Source: an uncultured Clostridia bacterium (GTDB lineage: Bacteria > Bacillota > Clostridia > TANB77 > CAG-508). Taken from it: a stretch of 64,000 nt of DNA. The translations under genes and the position numbers were made by a program. The stretch is taken from positions 1 to 64,000 of the forward strand of contig CAKPEG010000006.1 in the NCBI GenBank assembly GCA_934149275.1, written 5' to 3'. Within the stretch, counting starts at the first letter, position 1. The number at the start of each line of letters is the position of its first letter. The notes beneath the pieces were generated by a model. That model had not been told where the DNA came from and did not search any database. It worked only from the letters and a program-made list of their open reading frames with translations. Shown piece after piece: positions 8,316 through 17,437 of the stretch.

Positions 8316-9792
8316 TATATCTTCTTATAATCTGAGGTACAGGACTAATACGACTAGCTCTGCCAGTATTATCTAAAATTGGAATATTTCCTTTTATTGC
8401 TCCAGTATAATATGCTCCAATATCACTTTTTAAAGATTGTGATGAATATATAGAATTTGAAGAAATACTATCAAGTTCTTTTACAGCTTTAGAATATTTA
8501 TAATCTATATGTCCAACACCTTCATATATTTTAGATTGCATTGGACTACCTAATAATTCATTTAATTGCATATAGCTATTTAATCTTTCATTTGAGCTAC
8601 GACCGAATAATGAATTTGATGCAGCAATATATTCTAAAATTCTATTATGCATGCTTGCAATTTCTATTTCAGTTACAGGTCGTCCTAATCTTGCTTCTAA
8701 AATAGGAATATAATCTCCAGCTTTTACTTCAATGCCTTCTTTAGTAATACCATCTTTATATGCAAAATTTCCAGGTTTCGTTTCTTCTTGTTCCCCTATA
8801 AAAATCATTTTGTTCATACTAGTTAAAGCTCTTCTAAATCCTTCTTTTCCATCTGGAAAATCTGATAAATCTCTATAATGCTCAATATCTGAAATTCCTA
8901 CTGGAAAATTCATAGGCAAATTATATGTCCCATCTTCATTAGCCGTAATTTTATCTTGATAATCTCTTTTGGTATCATTATATTCTTGCATAATTCTATC
9001 AAAATCTGTCCTAGTAATTCTTTTGGTAACCACTCCATTGATAAGTGAAAATTGCTCATTTTCCGTTATTTCAGTATCATCAACAATTTGTAATGCAATT
9101 TTATCAACTGGAAGTGTTCCAAAATCTCCTCCACCTAATATACTTGCTTCACACATTTCAGGATAATAGCTCGAAAAATTATTAGCAAAAGTTGCAGATT
9201 TTGAATGTCCAAGTGGAATAACTTTATCACTCATTTTCACGTTAGCTCTTTCTTCAATAATTCTTCTTGCATCTTCTATCATCACTTTTATTTGTGGTGC
9301 AGTTTTACTAATAATATCTTTATCTAATTGAGATACTACACTATCAAATTGTTCGTTTCCATATCCAGGAATAAGAGGGACTATAGTTGGTATATTGGGA
9401 TTTATACTTATCATATTCCTTAATGCATCTACACCTTTTTCCATTCTACAATATAACCTATCTAATGTTTTACTTTTATCTTCCTCTATTCCTTTTTGAA
9501 CAGAAGTATTACTTCTAACAATTTCGCTATCCCCAAATAAACTATATATTTCTTCTAAACCTTCTAAATTTTCAGTATGTCCTTCTGGCATTTCATCTTC
9601 ATAATCATTTAAACAATCCATCATTATTGTATTTTGTGGATTATTTGGAATATAAACGAAATATGAATAACTAAATCCTTTTTCTGGATTAGCTTCCACC
9701 AATGTAACTTTCAAACCATTATTCCTAATATAATCCAAATCTCCTTTTAAATCTTTTTTATAATCTCTTGATTCTTCTTTATAATCTCTCAT
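8260..9792 (-). CDS. Predicted alpha/beta hydrolase, possibly frameshifted near its end
   Basis: A 510-residue protein without signal peptide. A nucleophile elbow is visible as VIPLGHSKSATFANNF (Ser197 in GHSKS), with a candidate catalytic His428 in YEGVGHIDYKYS. The upstream PTIVPLIPGYGNEQFD could form the oxyanion loop. The N-terminal region (SYSYFVYIPNNPQNTIMMDC) recalls esterase/PHB-depolymerase-like folds, where a phrase of this kind opens the hydrolase domain. Substrate unknown. The last 12 or so residues (KFKFTFWSVRESN) differ in character from what precedes them and lie after a run of six A, consistent with a frameshift. Two unrecognised genes follow on the same strand; none has a known partner system in this window. 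Confidence 0.75.
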   Translation of the reverse strand: MRDYKEESRDYKKDLKGDLDYIRNNGLKVTLVEANPEKGFSYSYFVYIPNNPQNTIMMDCLNDYEDEMPEGHTENLEGLEEIYSLFGDSEIVRSNTSVQKGIEEDKSKTLDRLYCRMEKGVDALRNMISINPNIPTIVPLIPGYGNEQFDSVVSQLDKDIISKTAPQIKVMIEDARRIIEERANVKMSDKVIPLGHSKSATFANNFSSYYPEMCEASILGGGDFGTLPVDKIALQIVDDTEITENEQFSLINGVVTKRITRTDFDRIMQEYNDTKRDYQDKITANEDGTYNLPMNFPVGISDIEHYRDLSDFPDGKEGFRRALTSMNKMIFIGEQEETKPGNFAYKDGITKEGIEVKAGDYIPILEARLGRPVTEIEIASMHNRILEYIAASNSLFGRSSNERLNSYMQLNELLGSPMQSKIYEGVGHIDYKYSKAVKELDSISSNSIYSSQSLKSDIGAYYTGAIKGNIPILDNTGRASRISPVPQIIRRYIASRKKFKFTFWSVRESN

Positions 9793-9965
9793 ATTCTTAA
9801 TCTTCTTTCCAAAATTAAAGTTTTGTTGTTATATTCTTAATTATTATAACATATATAAAATAATTATTATGTGATTTTTACAAATTTATATAATTATTTT
9901 ATATTGTAATACAAAGACTATTTATTTTCCACATTCAAAATAAATATGACAATTTTTTAAATATT

Positions 9966-10250
9966 TTAAACTAGTCTTTTACTTGCTAAAAGACTAGCTG
10001 TGAAAGCATTTTAAAATTGGCTTGGTCATTCTACCTATTCTACTATTGCTAATATTTATGCTCACTAAAAAAAATACAAAAAAAAATCTGCAAATGTTCT
10101 TTCAAATACATTAACATTCGCAGAATAATATACCTCGCGAAAAATTGTTAGTGAACACAGTGAACGATTTTTTTCGCGAAACAAGGAGCAACAGTGTTTT
10201 GACTTAAGTTGTTTTGTAAAACAAAACAACTAGTCAAACTAACTAGTTGC
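9966..10250. repeat. Cluster of four inverted repeats in a gene-free stretch
   Basis: Between the hydrolase cluster and tRNA-Gln there is no credible gene. The stretch holds successive hairpins: CTAGTCTTTTA/TAAAAGACTAG near 9971-9997; TCTGCAAATGTT/AACATTCGCAGA near 10088-10126; a TCGCGAAAAAT/ATTTTTTTCGCGA pairing at about 10135-10180 enclosing a nested GTTCACTGTGTTCACTAAC; and GTTGTTTTGT/ACAAAACAAC at about 10208-10230, extended outward by GTTTTGACT/AGTCAAAC. The last may serve as tRNA terminator. Confidence 0.7.
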
Positions 10251-10254
10251 GACG

Positions 10255-10329
10255 TGGCTGGGGTAGTAAGATTCGAACTTACGCATGTCGGAGTCAGAGT
10301 CCGATGCCTTACCGCTTGGCGATACCCCA
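10255..10329 (-). tRNA. tRNA-Gln(CUG)
   Basis: A 75-base cloverleaf read on the minus strand. Acceptor TGGGGTA pairs with TACCCCA, followed by discriminator G and an encoded CCA. The anticodon stem TCGGA/TCCGA encloses the loop CTCTGAC, so the anticodon is CTG (reads CAG, Gln). The T-arm has GTTCGAATC. The body closely follows known bacterial tRNA-Gln sequences (ATCGCCAAGCGGTAAGGCA). Confidence 0.97.
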
Positions 10330-10500
10330 ATATAAAACGAACTATATTTCAAGTTCGTTTGTTATTATATACTAATCATTAAAAATTATCAATACATAAA
10401 ATATAATTTTATTTTCGCTTTTCCATATAAAAAATACCTTATGCCTAAATAATGTAATCCCCTTTTATTTTACAGAAGTTACTCCGAAAATTCACGAATT

Positions 10501-12039
10501 TTATTCCCATTCAATAGTTGCAGGTGGTTTTCCTGTAATATCATAAACTACTCTATTTACATGTTTAACTTCATTTACAATTCTTGCAGAAACTTTTTCC
10601 AAAACTTCATATGGAATTTTACTCCATGTTGCTGTCATAAAATCAGATGTCGTAACAGCTCTCAATGCAACAGTGTAATCATAAGTTCTCTCATCACCCA
10701 TAACACCAACACTTTTCAAGTTAGTTAAAACTGCAAAATATTGATTAATATCTCTATCTAATTTTGCATTTGCAATTTCTTCTCTAAATATATAATCTGC
10801 TTCTCTTAAAATACTTAACTTATCCTCTGTAATATCTCCAATAACTCTAATTGCAAGTCCTGGACCTGGGAATGGTTGTCTGTAAACTAAGAACTCTGGA
10901 AGTCCTAATTCAACACCAACTTTTCTAACTTCATCTTTAAATAAATCTCTTAAAGGTTCTATAATCTCTTTAAAATCAACGCAATCAGGCAACCCACCTA
11001 CGTTATGATGACTCTTAATCTTAGCACCAACCCCTACTCCACTTTCTATTACATCCGGATAAATTGTACCTTGTACTAAATAATCAACTTGACCTAATTT
11101 TTTACCTTCATCCTCGAATACTCTAATAAATTCTTCACCAATTATTTTTCTCTTCTTCTCTGGATCATCAACTCCTGCAAGTTTAGATAAAAATCTTTCT
11201 CTTGCATCAACTTTAATAAAATTAACATCAAATTGTTTGGTAAAAATTTCTTCAACTTCTTCAGCTTCATTTTTTCTAAGCAATCCATGGTCAACAAAAA
11301 TACAAGTTAAATTTTTTCCAATTGCTCTATTTACAAGTGCTGCAGCTACAGATGAATCAACTCCACCAGACAAAGCACATACAGCTTTTCTATCTCCAAT
11401 TTTTTCTCTAATTAATTTGATTTGCTCTTCAACAAATGAATTCATTTTCCAATTGCCTTCGCAACCACAAACATTATATAAAAAATTGTGAATAATCTTA
11501 ACACCATTTTTAGTATGATTTACTTCTGGGTGAAATTGAATACCATAAAATTTCTTCTCAACATTTTGCATAGCAGCAAACTTACAATCAGGTGTATCAC
11601 CTATTTTTTCAAAATCATCAGGTATTCTTTCAACATAATCCATATGGCTCATTAAGCAAGTATTAACATCTTCAAATCCTTCAAATAATAAAGACTTATT
11701 ATCTATGTTAACATTAATCTCACCGAACTCTCTTTTATATGCTCTTCTAACTTCTCCACCAAGCATATGAGTCATAAGTTGCATACCATAACAAATTCCC
11801 AAAATAGGAATACCTAATTCAAAAATTCTTTTATCACACTTAGGAGCATCATCTAAATAAACACTAGCTGGCCCTCCAGTAAATATAATTCCTTTTGGAT
11901 TTTTTTCAATAATCTTTTCAACTGGTATATTAAAAGGCAAAATCTCGCAAAAAACATTACACTCTCTAACACGTCTAGCTATTAACTGATTATATTGCCC
12001 ATAAAAATCTAATACTATAATCAATTCTTTATTTTCCAT
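10501..12039 (-). CDS. guaA: GMP synthase (glutamine-hydrolysing)
   Basis: Converts XMP to GMP with glutamine and ATP, the last step of guanine nucleotide synthesis. The 512 residues contain an N-terminal glutamine amidotransferase domain (catalytic Cys in GIPILGICYGMQLMTHML, His/Glu in YGIQFHPEVNHTK), an ATP-pyrophosphatase P-loop (CALSGGVDSSVAAALVNRA) and the C-terminal dimerisation domain ending in ITGKPPATIEWE. The start reads LDFYGQYNQLIARRVRE, where most homologues have Gly-Ser/Gly-Gly before Gln-Tyr, a small oddity. It lies 24 bases after guaB on the same strand, so the two form an IMP-to-GMP operon. Confidence 0.98.
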   Translation of the reverse strand: MENKELIIVLDFYGQYNQLIARRVRECNVFCEILPFNIPVEKIIEKNPKGIIFTGGPASVYLDDAPKCDKRIFELGIPILGICYGMQLMTHMLGGEVRRAYKREFGEINVNIDNKSLLFEGFEDVNTCLMSHMDYVERIPDDFEKIGDTPDCKFAAMQNVEKKFYGIQFHPEVNHTKNGVKIIHNFLYNVCGCEGNWKMNSFVEEQIKLIREKIGDRKAVCALSGGVDSSVAAALVNRAIGKNLTCIFVDHGLLRKNEAEEVEEIFTKQFDVNFIKVDARERFLSKLAGVDDPEKKRKIIGEEFIRVFEDEGKKLGQVDYLVQGTIYPDVIESGVGVGAKIKSHHNVGGLPDCVDFKEIIEPLRDLFKDEVRKVGVELGLPEFLVYRQPFPGPGLAIRVIGDITEDKLSILREADYIFREEIANAKLDRDINQYFAVLTNLKSVGVMGDERTYDYTVALRAVTTSDFMTATWSKIPYEVLEKVSARIVNEVKHVNRVVYDITGKPPATIEWE

Positions 12040-12063
12040 TACAACAATCCTTCCAATATATTT

Positions 12064-13572
12064 TTACGCTTTAGTCTCAATTTCCTTTAAAATAACATCA
12101 TGTGCAGAACCCTCTTTAATACTAATATTAGATACTAGTGTTAAACGAGCTTTTTCATGAAATTCTGGTATTGAAATTGAACCACAGTTACACATTGTAG
12201 ATTTAATCTTATTAACAGTTATATTCAAATTATCTTTTAGTGGTCCAGCATAAGGAATATATGAATCAACACCTTCCTCAAAACTTAATTTATTTTTTGT
12301 TTTATCTCCTAAGTCATATCTTTGCCAGTTTCTAGCTCTATTTGAACCTTCACCCCAATACTCTTTAACAAAGTTATTTCCAACTTTTAAAACTCTTGTA
12401 GGGCTCTCATCAAATCTAGCAAAATATCTACCCATCATTACAAAGTCAGCTCCAAAAGCTAAAGCTAAAGTAATGTGATAATCATGAACAATTCCACCAT
12501 CTGAACATACAGGAATATATACACCTGTTTTTTCGAAATATTCATCTCTTGCTTTAACAACATCTATTAATGCACTAGCTTGTCCTCTACCTATACCTTT
12601 TTGCTCTCTTGTAATACAGATAGATCCTCCACCAACACCAACTTTTATAAAGTCTGCACCAGCTTCAGCCAAATATAAAAATCCTTCTTTATCAACAACA
12701 TTTCCAGCACCAATTTTTACATTGTTTCCGTATTTTTCTCTAACAAATTCTATTGTATTTTTTTGCCATACTGAATATCCATCTGATGAATCAATACATA
12801 AAATATCAACACCAGCATCAACTAAGGCTGGAATTCTCTCTTCATAATCTCTTGTATTTACACCTGCACCAACTATATATCTTTTGTTTTCATCTAATAA
12901 TGAATTTGGATTATTTTTTCTATCTTCATAATCTTTTCTAAATACTAAAAATTCCAAATTATCATCTTCGTCTAATATTGGTAAACAACTAACTTTGTTC
13001 TCCCAGATTACATCATTTGCTTCTTCTAATGAAATACCTTTTCTTGCAAAAACTATTTTCTCTTTTGGAACCATGAATTTATCAATTGGTTCATCTAAAT
13101 CTGCTCTTGTTATTCTATAATCCTTATCTGTAACAAGACCTATAAATTTACCTTTACTTGTTCCATCTTCTGTAACCATTACTGTTGAATGACCTGTTCT
13201 ATTAACCAAATCAATCACATCTCTTAAAGGTGTTCCAACCTTTACATTAGAATCACTATCAATAAATCCTGCTTTGCATTTCTTAACATCTCTGACCATT
13301 TGCGCTTCTGATTCAATTGATTGTGAACCATAAATAAAAGAACATCCACCTTCGCGCGCAAGTGCAATAGCCATTTTTTCTCCTGAAACAGCTTGCATGA
13401 TTGCTGACACGAACGGGATGTTCGCACTTAATTCTGGTTCCTCACCTTTTTTAAATTTTGTAAGTGGTGTTTTTAAACTTACATTTGATGGTATACATCT
13501 TTCATCTGTTAAATTTGGTAATAATAAATACTCATTAAAAGTTCTTGAAATATCGTTCAATATCTCTGACAT
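12064..13572 (-). CDS. guaB: IMP dehydrogenase
   Basis: Oxidises IMP to XMP with NAD+, the committed step to GMP. The 502 residues show the TIM-barrel catalytic domain interrupted by a CBS-domain pair at about residues 105-215 (STVMVTEDGTSKGKFIGLVT; KIVFARKGISLEEANDVIWE). The catalytic loop is KVGVGGGSICITREQKGIG, with Cys in the expected position although GSICTTR is the commoner form. The phosphate-binding VCSDGGIVHDYHI and the FVMMGRYFARFDESP segments follow. The form resembles the somewhat divergent IMPDH branch with a Cys-containing C-terminal STMCNCGSISIPEF. Cotranscribed with guaA. A 128-base gap upstream probably holds the promoter. Confidence 0.97.
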   Translation of the reverse strand: MSEILNDISRTFNEYLLLPNLTDERCIPSNVSLKTPLTKFKKGEEPELSANIPFVSAIMQAVSGEKMAIALAREGGCSFIYGSQSIESEAQMVRDVKKCKAGFIDSDSNVKVGTPLRDVIDLVNRTGHSTVMVTEDGTSKGKFIGLVTDKDYRITRADLDEPIDKFMVPKEKIVFARKGISLEEANDVIWENKVSCLPILDEDDNLEFLVFRKDYEDRKNNPNSLLDENKRYIVGAGVNTRDYEERIPALVDAGVDILCIDSSDGYSVWQKNTIEFVREKYGNNVKIGAGNVVDKEGFLYLAEAGADFIKVGVGGGSICITREQKGIGRGQASALIDVVKARDEYFEKTGVYIPVCSDGGIVHDYHITLALAFGADFVMMGRYFARFDESPTRVLKVGNNFVKEYWGEGSNRARNWQRYDLGDKTKNKLSFEEGVDSYIPYAGPLKDNLNITVNKIKSTMCNCGSISIPEFHEKARLTLVSNISIKEGSAHDVILKEIETKA

Positions 13573-13700
13573 AAAAAACCTCCTAATATATTATTTAATT
13601 TTTTTCGTGCAGTTATTTTTTCGTTGTTAAGTATAAATTTTATAACATATTAGAAGATTTTTCAAGTCTTTTGCCAAATTTTCTTCAATTATCTTTCATT

Positions 13701-15173
13701 TTAATAATAATTCTTCAAATTAATCGCTTTTGTTTTATATAATTTATCTCCGCCATTATCATTAAATACCATAACAAAGCTATCACTATCTTCGTCATAA
13801 GCCAAACTTTCAAGCTCAATCGGCATAGTTACCTTATATCTACCATAACATTCGCCTGAATTAATATTATATACATAAATATAAGCATTTGAATGGCCAA
13901 TATAATCAATTGACAATAATAGTCCTTTATACACTTCACAATCTTGACCAGTATGCCATGCAACCTCAAATGAATTTAATTTTTTTGTTAAATCTTTATT
14001 ATATACTAAAACTTTTTTTCCACTTTTCAACACCCATTTTTGACTATATTTATCATAACCAATCCCAGTAGGAGTTATAGGAAACTTCTTAATGCTTCTT
14101 TTCAAAGTATTAGCTGTTAAATTACTTGTAGAAATCTCAGACACATTTCTATTTCCCATATGAGTTATATACACACTTTTGGTATCTGGATTATATGTAG
14201 CACCATTTGCATGTCCAAAATTTCCTTTCAACACTCCAACTCTTTTCTTATTTTTTTTATCAAAAACCAAAACAGTTCCCTTAGTATCATTACTATTTCT
14301 TTTAACACATACATAATATTTATCAGTAACCGCAACTGATTGCATAGATGTACAACCATTTACAGTATTAACAGTTTTAAAAACTGAAGAATTATTTTTG
14401 CTTATAGTTTCACTTATTTTCTTAACTTTTACCGTAACCTTACACTCTGCAACTAATCCATTTTCTGTTCTAACTTTTATTATAGCTGTTCCCGTTTTCT
14501 TTCCAGTAACAACACCCTTTCCATCAATTGTAGCAACATTTTTGTTACTTGTTGACCAAGTCAATTTAGTATGAGCATTACTTGGTTTTATTTCTAAATT
14601 AAGTTTAGCTGATTTTTTTTGACCAATAGTTAAAGTTAAATCTTTCTGACTCAAAGAAATACTAGTTGGTTTAGTATTACCATTTTCATTAGTTGATGAT
14701 GGTGTTGTAGTTGGTAACGGTGTTACACTTGCAGATGGTGATGGTGTAACACTTGTCGTTGGAGATGGTGATGGACTCGTTGAAGGTATTATTGATGGAG
14801 ATGTTGATGGTTTTGGTGATACAGGAACTGAATTAATTTCCAAAATATCAGCTTTTACCTCTCCTTTTTCACTTGTTACTTCAACCTTTAAATTTGTTTT
14901 ATTATTTTCTGAAAGTCTATATGGTGAAATAAAAAAGTTTCTCTCATTATATCCAGCCTCTGAATTTTCAAAAAATCTAACAAATTCACCATTTGAATCC
15001 TGCTTATACATTACAACTTTTACTATTTTATCATCAGATTTTACTTTAACTAATGCTCCTGTAGAATCTAATCTAACAAGGCTCACATCTACATTAGAAG
15101 CAAATACTAAACTAATATTAATAGTACTTAAAATCATAATAAGTAAAAAAGCAATTAATAATTTCTTTTGCAT
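13701..15173 (-). CDS. Secreted Big2-domain protein with Ser/Thr/Pro linker
   Basis: A 490-residue exported protein. A signal peptide covers about residues 1-26 (LLIAFLLIMILSTINISLVF). After a region of about 85 residues comes a low-complexity linker of Ser, Thr and Pro (SPSPSPTTSVTPSPSASVTP) at about 120-165, then a bacterial Ig-like group 2 domain at about 170-255 (ISLSQKDLTLTIGQKKSAKL; VATIDGKGVVTGKKTGTAII). The C-terminal 220 residues contain several WD/beta-propeller-like repeats (VLVFDKKNKKRVGVLKGNFG; GHANGATYNPDTKSVYITHM) and may bind or sense a ligand outside the cell. No cell-wall sorting signal is visible. It stands alone between guaB and a divergent aminopeptidase. Function unknown, probably adhesion or surface binding. 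Confidence 0.85.
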   Translation of the reverse strand: MQKKLLIAFLLIMILSTINISLVFASNVDVSLVRLDSTGALVKVKSDDKIVKVVMYKQDSNGEFVRFFENSEAGYNERNFFISPYRLSENNKTNLKVEVTSEKGEVKADILEINSVPVSPKPSTSPSIIPSTSPSPSPTTSVTPSPSASVTPLPTTTPSSTNENGNTKPTSISLSQKDLTLTIGQKKSAKLNLEIKPSNAHTKLTWSTSNKNVATIDGKGVVTGKKTGTAIIKVRTENGLVAECKVTVKVKKISETISKNNSSVFKTVNTVNGCTSMQSVAVTDKYYVCVKRNSNDTKGTVLVFDKKNKKRVGVLKGNFGHANGATYNPDTKSVYITHMGNRNVSEISTSNLTANTLKRSIKKFPITPTGIGYDKYSQKWVLKSGKKVLVYNKDLTKKLNSFEVAWHTGQDCEVYKGLLLSIDYIGHSNAYIYVYNINSGECYGRYKVTMPIELESLAYDEDSDSFVMVFNDNGGDKLYKTKAINLKNYY

Positions 15174-15276
15174 AATTTTCTCCTTATAATTATCCTTTTT
15201 AACAGTATAACATTAAATAAAAAAAATAAATATACTTTTAAAATTTAAATCTCATATACTCAAAATCAATATATAA

Positions 15277-15305
15277 TTGTATTTTATGTAAATTCGTGAT
15301 ATAAT
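15277..15305 (+). promoter_or_regulatory. Promoter of the M29 aminopeptidase gene
   Basis: TTGTAT and TATAAT are separated by exactly 17 bases, with a TGA just before the -10 (extended -10). The spacer begins TTTATGTAAA, a feature shared with the promoters at 38528 and, shifted two bases, at 42048. Confidence 0.75.
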
Positions 15306-15347
15306 TCAAGAACGCAGTTTTATAAAAAAATACAGGAGGACATAGCT

Positions 15348-17195
15348 ATGATTACTAACTTTATTAAGGAAGTAAAAAAATTCTTTGAGGAGGTATACGA
15401 GACTGACTCAAAAACATTATCACTTCAAGAACTTAAAGAACTCAACAGCAAAATGGTAGAATTTTATGCAAACCCAATTGTCTGCAAAAATGAAACAGAA
15501 AATGATCAGCTTTGTAGTGCAATTCTCGTGAGCATATTAGACTGCTACAGCCATTTTGTAAGAAAAACTGAACATGCACGTACCTATATGACATTTTTAA
15601 ACGATATCAGTTCTGTTATGCCAGAGGACATGGAAAAAGCAAAATCTATTACACTTGCCCTTTTCTCTGATGTATCAAGACCGGTATCAAGTATCATTAA
15701 ACATGCAACTGTAATCGAAAATTCTGAGAGAGAAATTGTTTTAGGAGCAGATTTAAACTCTTATAACTATTTATACTATTACGGAGATAACATTACAGAA
15801 AACCAGCTTAAAATTGTTGATTTCTTTAACAAAACTGATGATGAAACAATCACCGGTATGGCACAATGTACAATTGATGCTTTCTTAAGAGGCTTAAAAA
15901 ACGCTGGAATAGACGCAAACAAAAAAGGTTACTTAAGTTTAGTATATCCGATAGGATTTGAGAAAGTCGCAAGAAAAATCCATCATTTACTTAACGGTAA
16001 AATGGAAATAATCTTCAGACCAAACTCAATATCCTTTAACAAGCAGGTTGATTACAACCACAGATATGACTACAACTTATACATCAACCCAGAATACGTA
16101 AATAACTATTTATCAACGTTCGAAAACTCACTTAAAGAAGTTGAAAACAGATTAACTGCTTATGCAGGACCTGTCTACATTGACTCTTTCGGTGAAAAAC
16201 GTTTCATCCCTGAAAACGGACATGAGATTTATCAAAAATCAGATGAAATTGCAAAAATGAGTTCTGACTTTAGCACTAAATACTCAAACTTGTATTTAAA
16301 ATACGTCAGAAAAGAAACATCATTTTGCATAATTTCTTACCCATGCCCTGAAATTGGTGATGACTTTGAAGAAATTTTCAAAGAAACTATTCAAATAAAC
16401 ACCCTTGATAATGCCAAATACCAAAGAATTCACCAAAAAATCATTGATGTATTAGACACAGCAAAAACCGTACACATTACAGGAAGAAATGGCAATAAAA
16501 CAGATTTAGTCGTTGCACTTACTGAAATGACTAATCCTGAAAAAGAAACGATTTTTGAAAATTGCTGTGCAGATGTAAACGTGCCAGTTGGCGAAGTATT
16601 TACAAGTCCAAAATTAACTGGAACAAACGGCATTTTACATGTATCAGAAATTTACTTAAACGGATGGAAATTCGAAAACCTTACATTACAGATAAAAGAT
16701 GGTTTTATTGAAAAGTACAGCTGTAGCAATTATCCTACTGAAAAAGAAAACACTGAATACATCAATGAGCATCTGCTTTTTGATCACTCAACATTACCAA
16801 TGGGAGAATTTGCAATTGGAACAAACACTTATGCTTATGTAATGGGAAACAAGTATAACATCAATGATAAACTTGACATTCTTATTGCAGAAAAAACAGG
16901 ACCTCACTTTGCTTTTGGAGATACTTGTTTTTCTCTAGAAGAAGACAATGATACTTTCAATCCAGATGGTAAAAAAATCATCGCAAAAGATAATGAAGTA
17001 TCAATCAAGAGACTTTCCAATAATGCTGATGAACAGGACAAAGCATATTTGGGTTGCCATACAGATGTTACTATTCCATATGCAGAACTTGGCGACATTG
17101 TTGCAATACGAAGCAATGGAACAAAAGTAACAATAATTCAGAATGGTAAGTTTGTTTTAAGTGGTACTGAAGAATTAAATATTGAAGGAATGTAA
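15348..17195 (+). CDS. M29-family metallo-aminopeptidase with N-terminal extension
   Basis: A 615-residue cytosolic exopeptidase of the AmpS/M29 type (two metal ions, usually Zn or Co). The metal-binding set is visible in the C-terminal half: Glu in NVPVGEVFTSPKLTG, Glu in MGEFAIGTNTYAY, His in TGPHFAFGDTCFS and the His-x-Asp in CHTDVTIPYAE. Typical M29 enzymes have about 410 residues, so about 200 extra residues lie at the N-terminus, helical and unrecognised. A strong AGGAGG precedes the ATG. Codon use is richer in G and C than in neighbouring genes (more CTC, CCG, GGC), suggesting transfer or high expression. It is monocistronic with its own promoter; a family B repeat follows. Confidence 0.88.
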   Translation: MITNFIKEVKKFFEEVYETDSKTLSLQELKELNSKMVEFYANPIVCKNETENDQLCSAILVSILDCYSHFVRKTEHARTYMTFLNDISSVMPEDMEKAKSITLALFSDVSRPVSSIIKHATVIENSEREIVLGADLNSYNYLYYYGDNITENQLKIVDFFNKTDDETITGMAQCTIDAFLRGLKNAGIDANKKGYLSLVYPIGFEKVARKIHHLLNGKMEIIFRPNSISFNKQVDYNHRYDYNLYINPEYVNNYLSTFENSLKEVENRLTAYAGPVYIDSFGEKRFIPENGHEIYQKSDEIAKMSSDFSTKYSNLYLKYVRKETSFCIISYPCPEIGDDFEEIFKETIQINTLDNAKYQRIHQKIIDVLDTAKTVHITGRNGNKTDLVVALTEMTNPEKETIFENCCADVNVPVGEVFTSPKLTGTNGILHVSEIYLNGWKFENLTLQIKDGFIEKYSCSNYPTEKENTEYINEHLLFDHSTLPMGEFAIGTNTYAYVMGNKYNINDKLDILIAEKTGPHFAFGDTCFSLEEDNDTFNPDGKKIIAKDNEVSIKRLSNNADEQDKAYLGCHTDVTIPYAELGDIVAIRSNGTKVTIIQNGKFVLSGTEELNIEGM

Positions 17196-17245
17196 TCTAT
17201 ACTATATTGAACTTCCAAAAACGTAGTCTAAATTTAGCTACTAAA

Positions 17246-17391
17246 AGAACAAAAGCGGACATTATAATATTTGCACTCATTATAGCTTTTAAGATCCGTT
17301 TCTTTGTTCAGATACGAAATTTGCTATACAAATTTCAGTACATTATAATTATATAATAGAAAATTAAAAAGGATTTTCTATTATATAATAA
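17246..17391. repeat. Dispersed structured repeat, family B copy 1
   Basis: Starts GAACAAAAGCGGACATT; an outer stem pairs GAACAAA with TTTGTTC, an inner one GCGGA with TCCGT. Then come the hairpins GAAATTTG/CAAATTTC and ATTATATAATAGAAAAT/ATTTTCTATTATATAAT. Other copies start at 32919, 59823 and 63569, all in the same orientation. Confidence 0.82.
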
Positions 17392-17396
17392 CCAAA

Positions 17397-17437
17397 AAAT
17401 AGTGAGTTAAAAAATAATTTTTTAACTCACTATTTTT
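17397..17437. terminator. Bidirectional terminator
   Basis: AAAATAGTGAGTTAAAAAAT pairs almost perfectly with ATTTTTTAACTCACTATTTT. It serves the plus-strand aminopeptidase and the minus-strand YezG-like gene, whose stop codon overlaps it. Confidence 0.88.

Noticed and set aside
10148..10330. Sixty-codon ORF on the minus strand
   Set aside because: It lies mostly within tRNA-Gln and neighbouring hairpins; no ribosome-binding site.
14700..14830. DNA tandem repeat of regulatory nature
   Set aside because: It is the coding sequence of the Ser/Thr/Pro linker in the Big2 protein.
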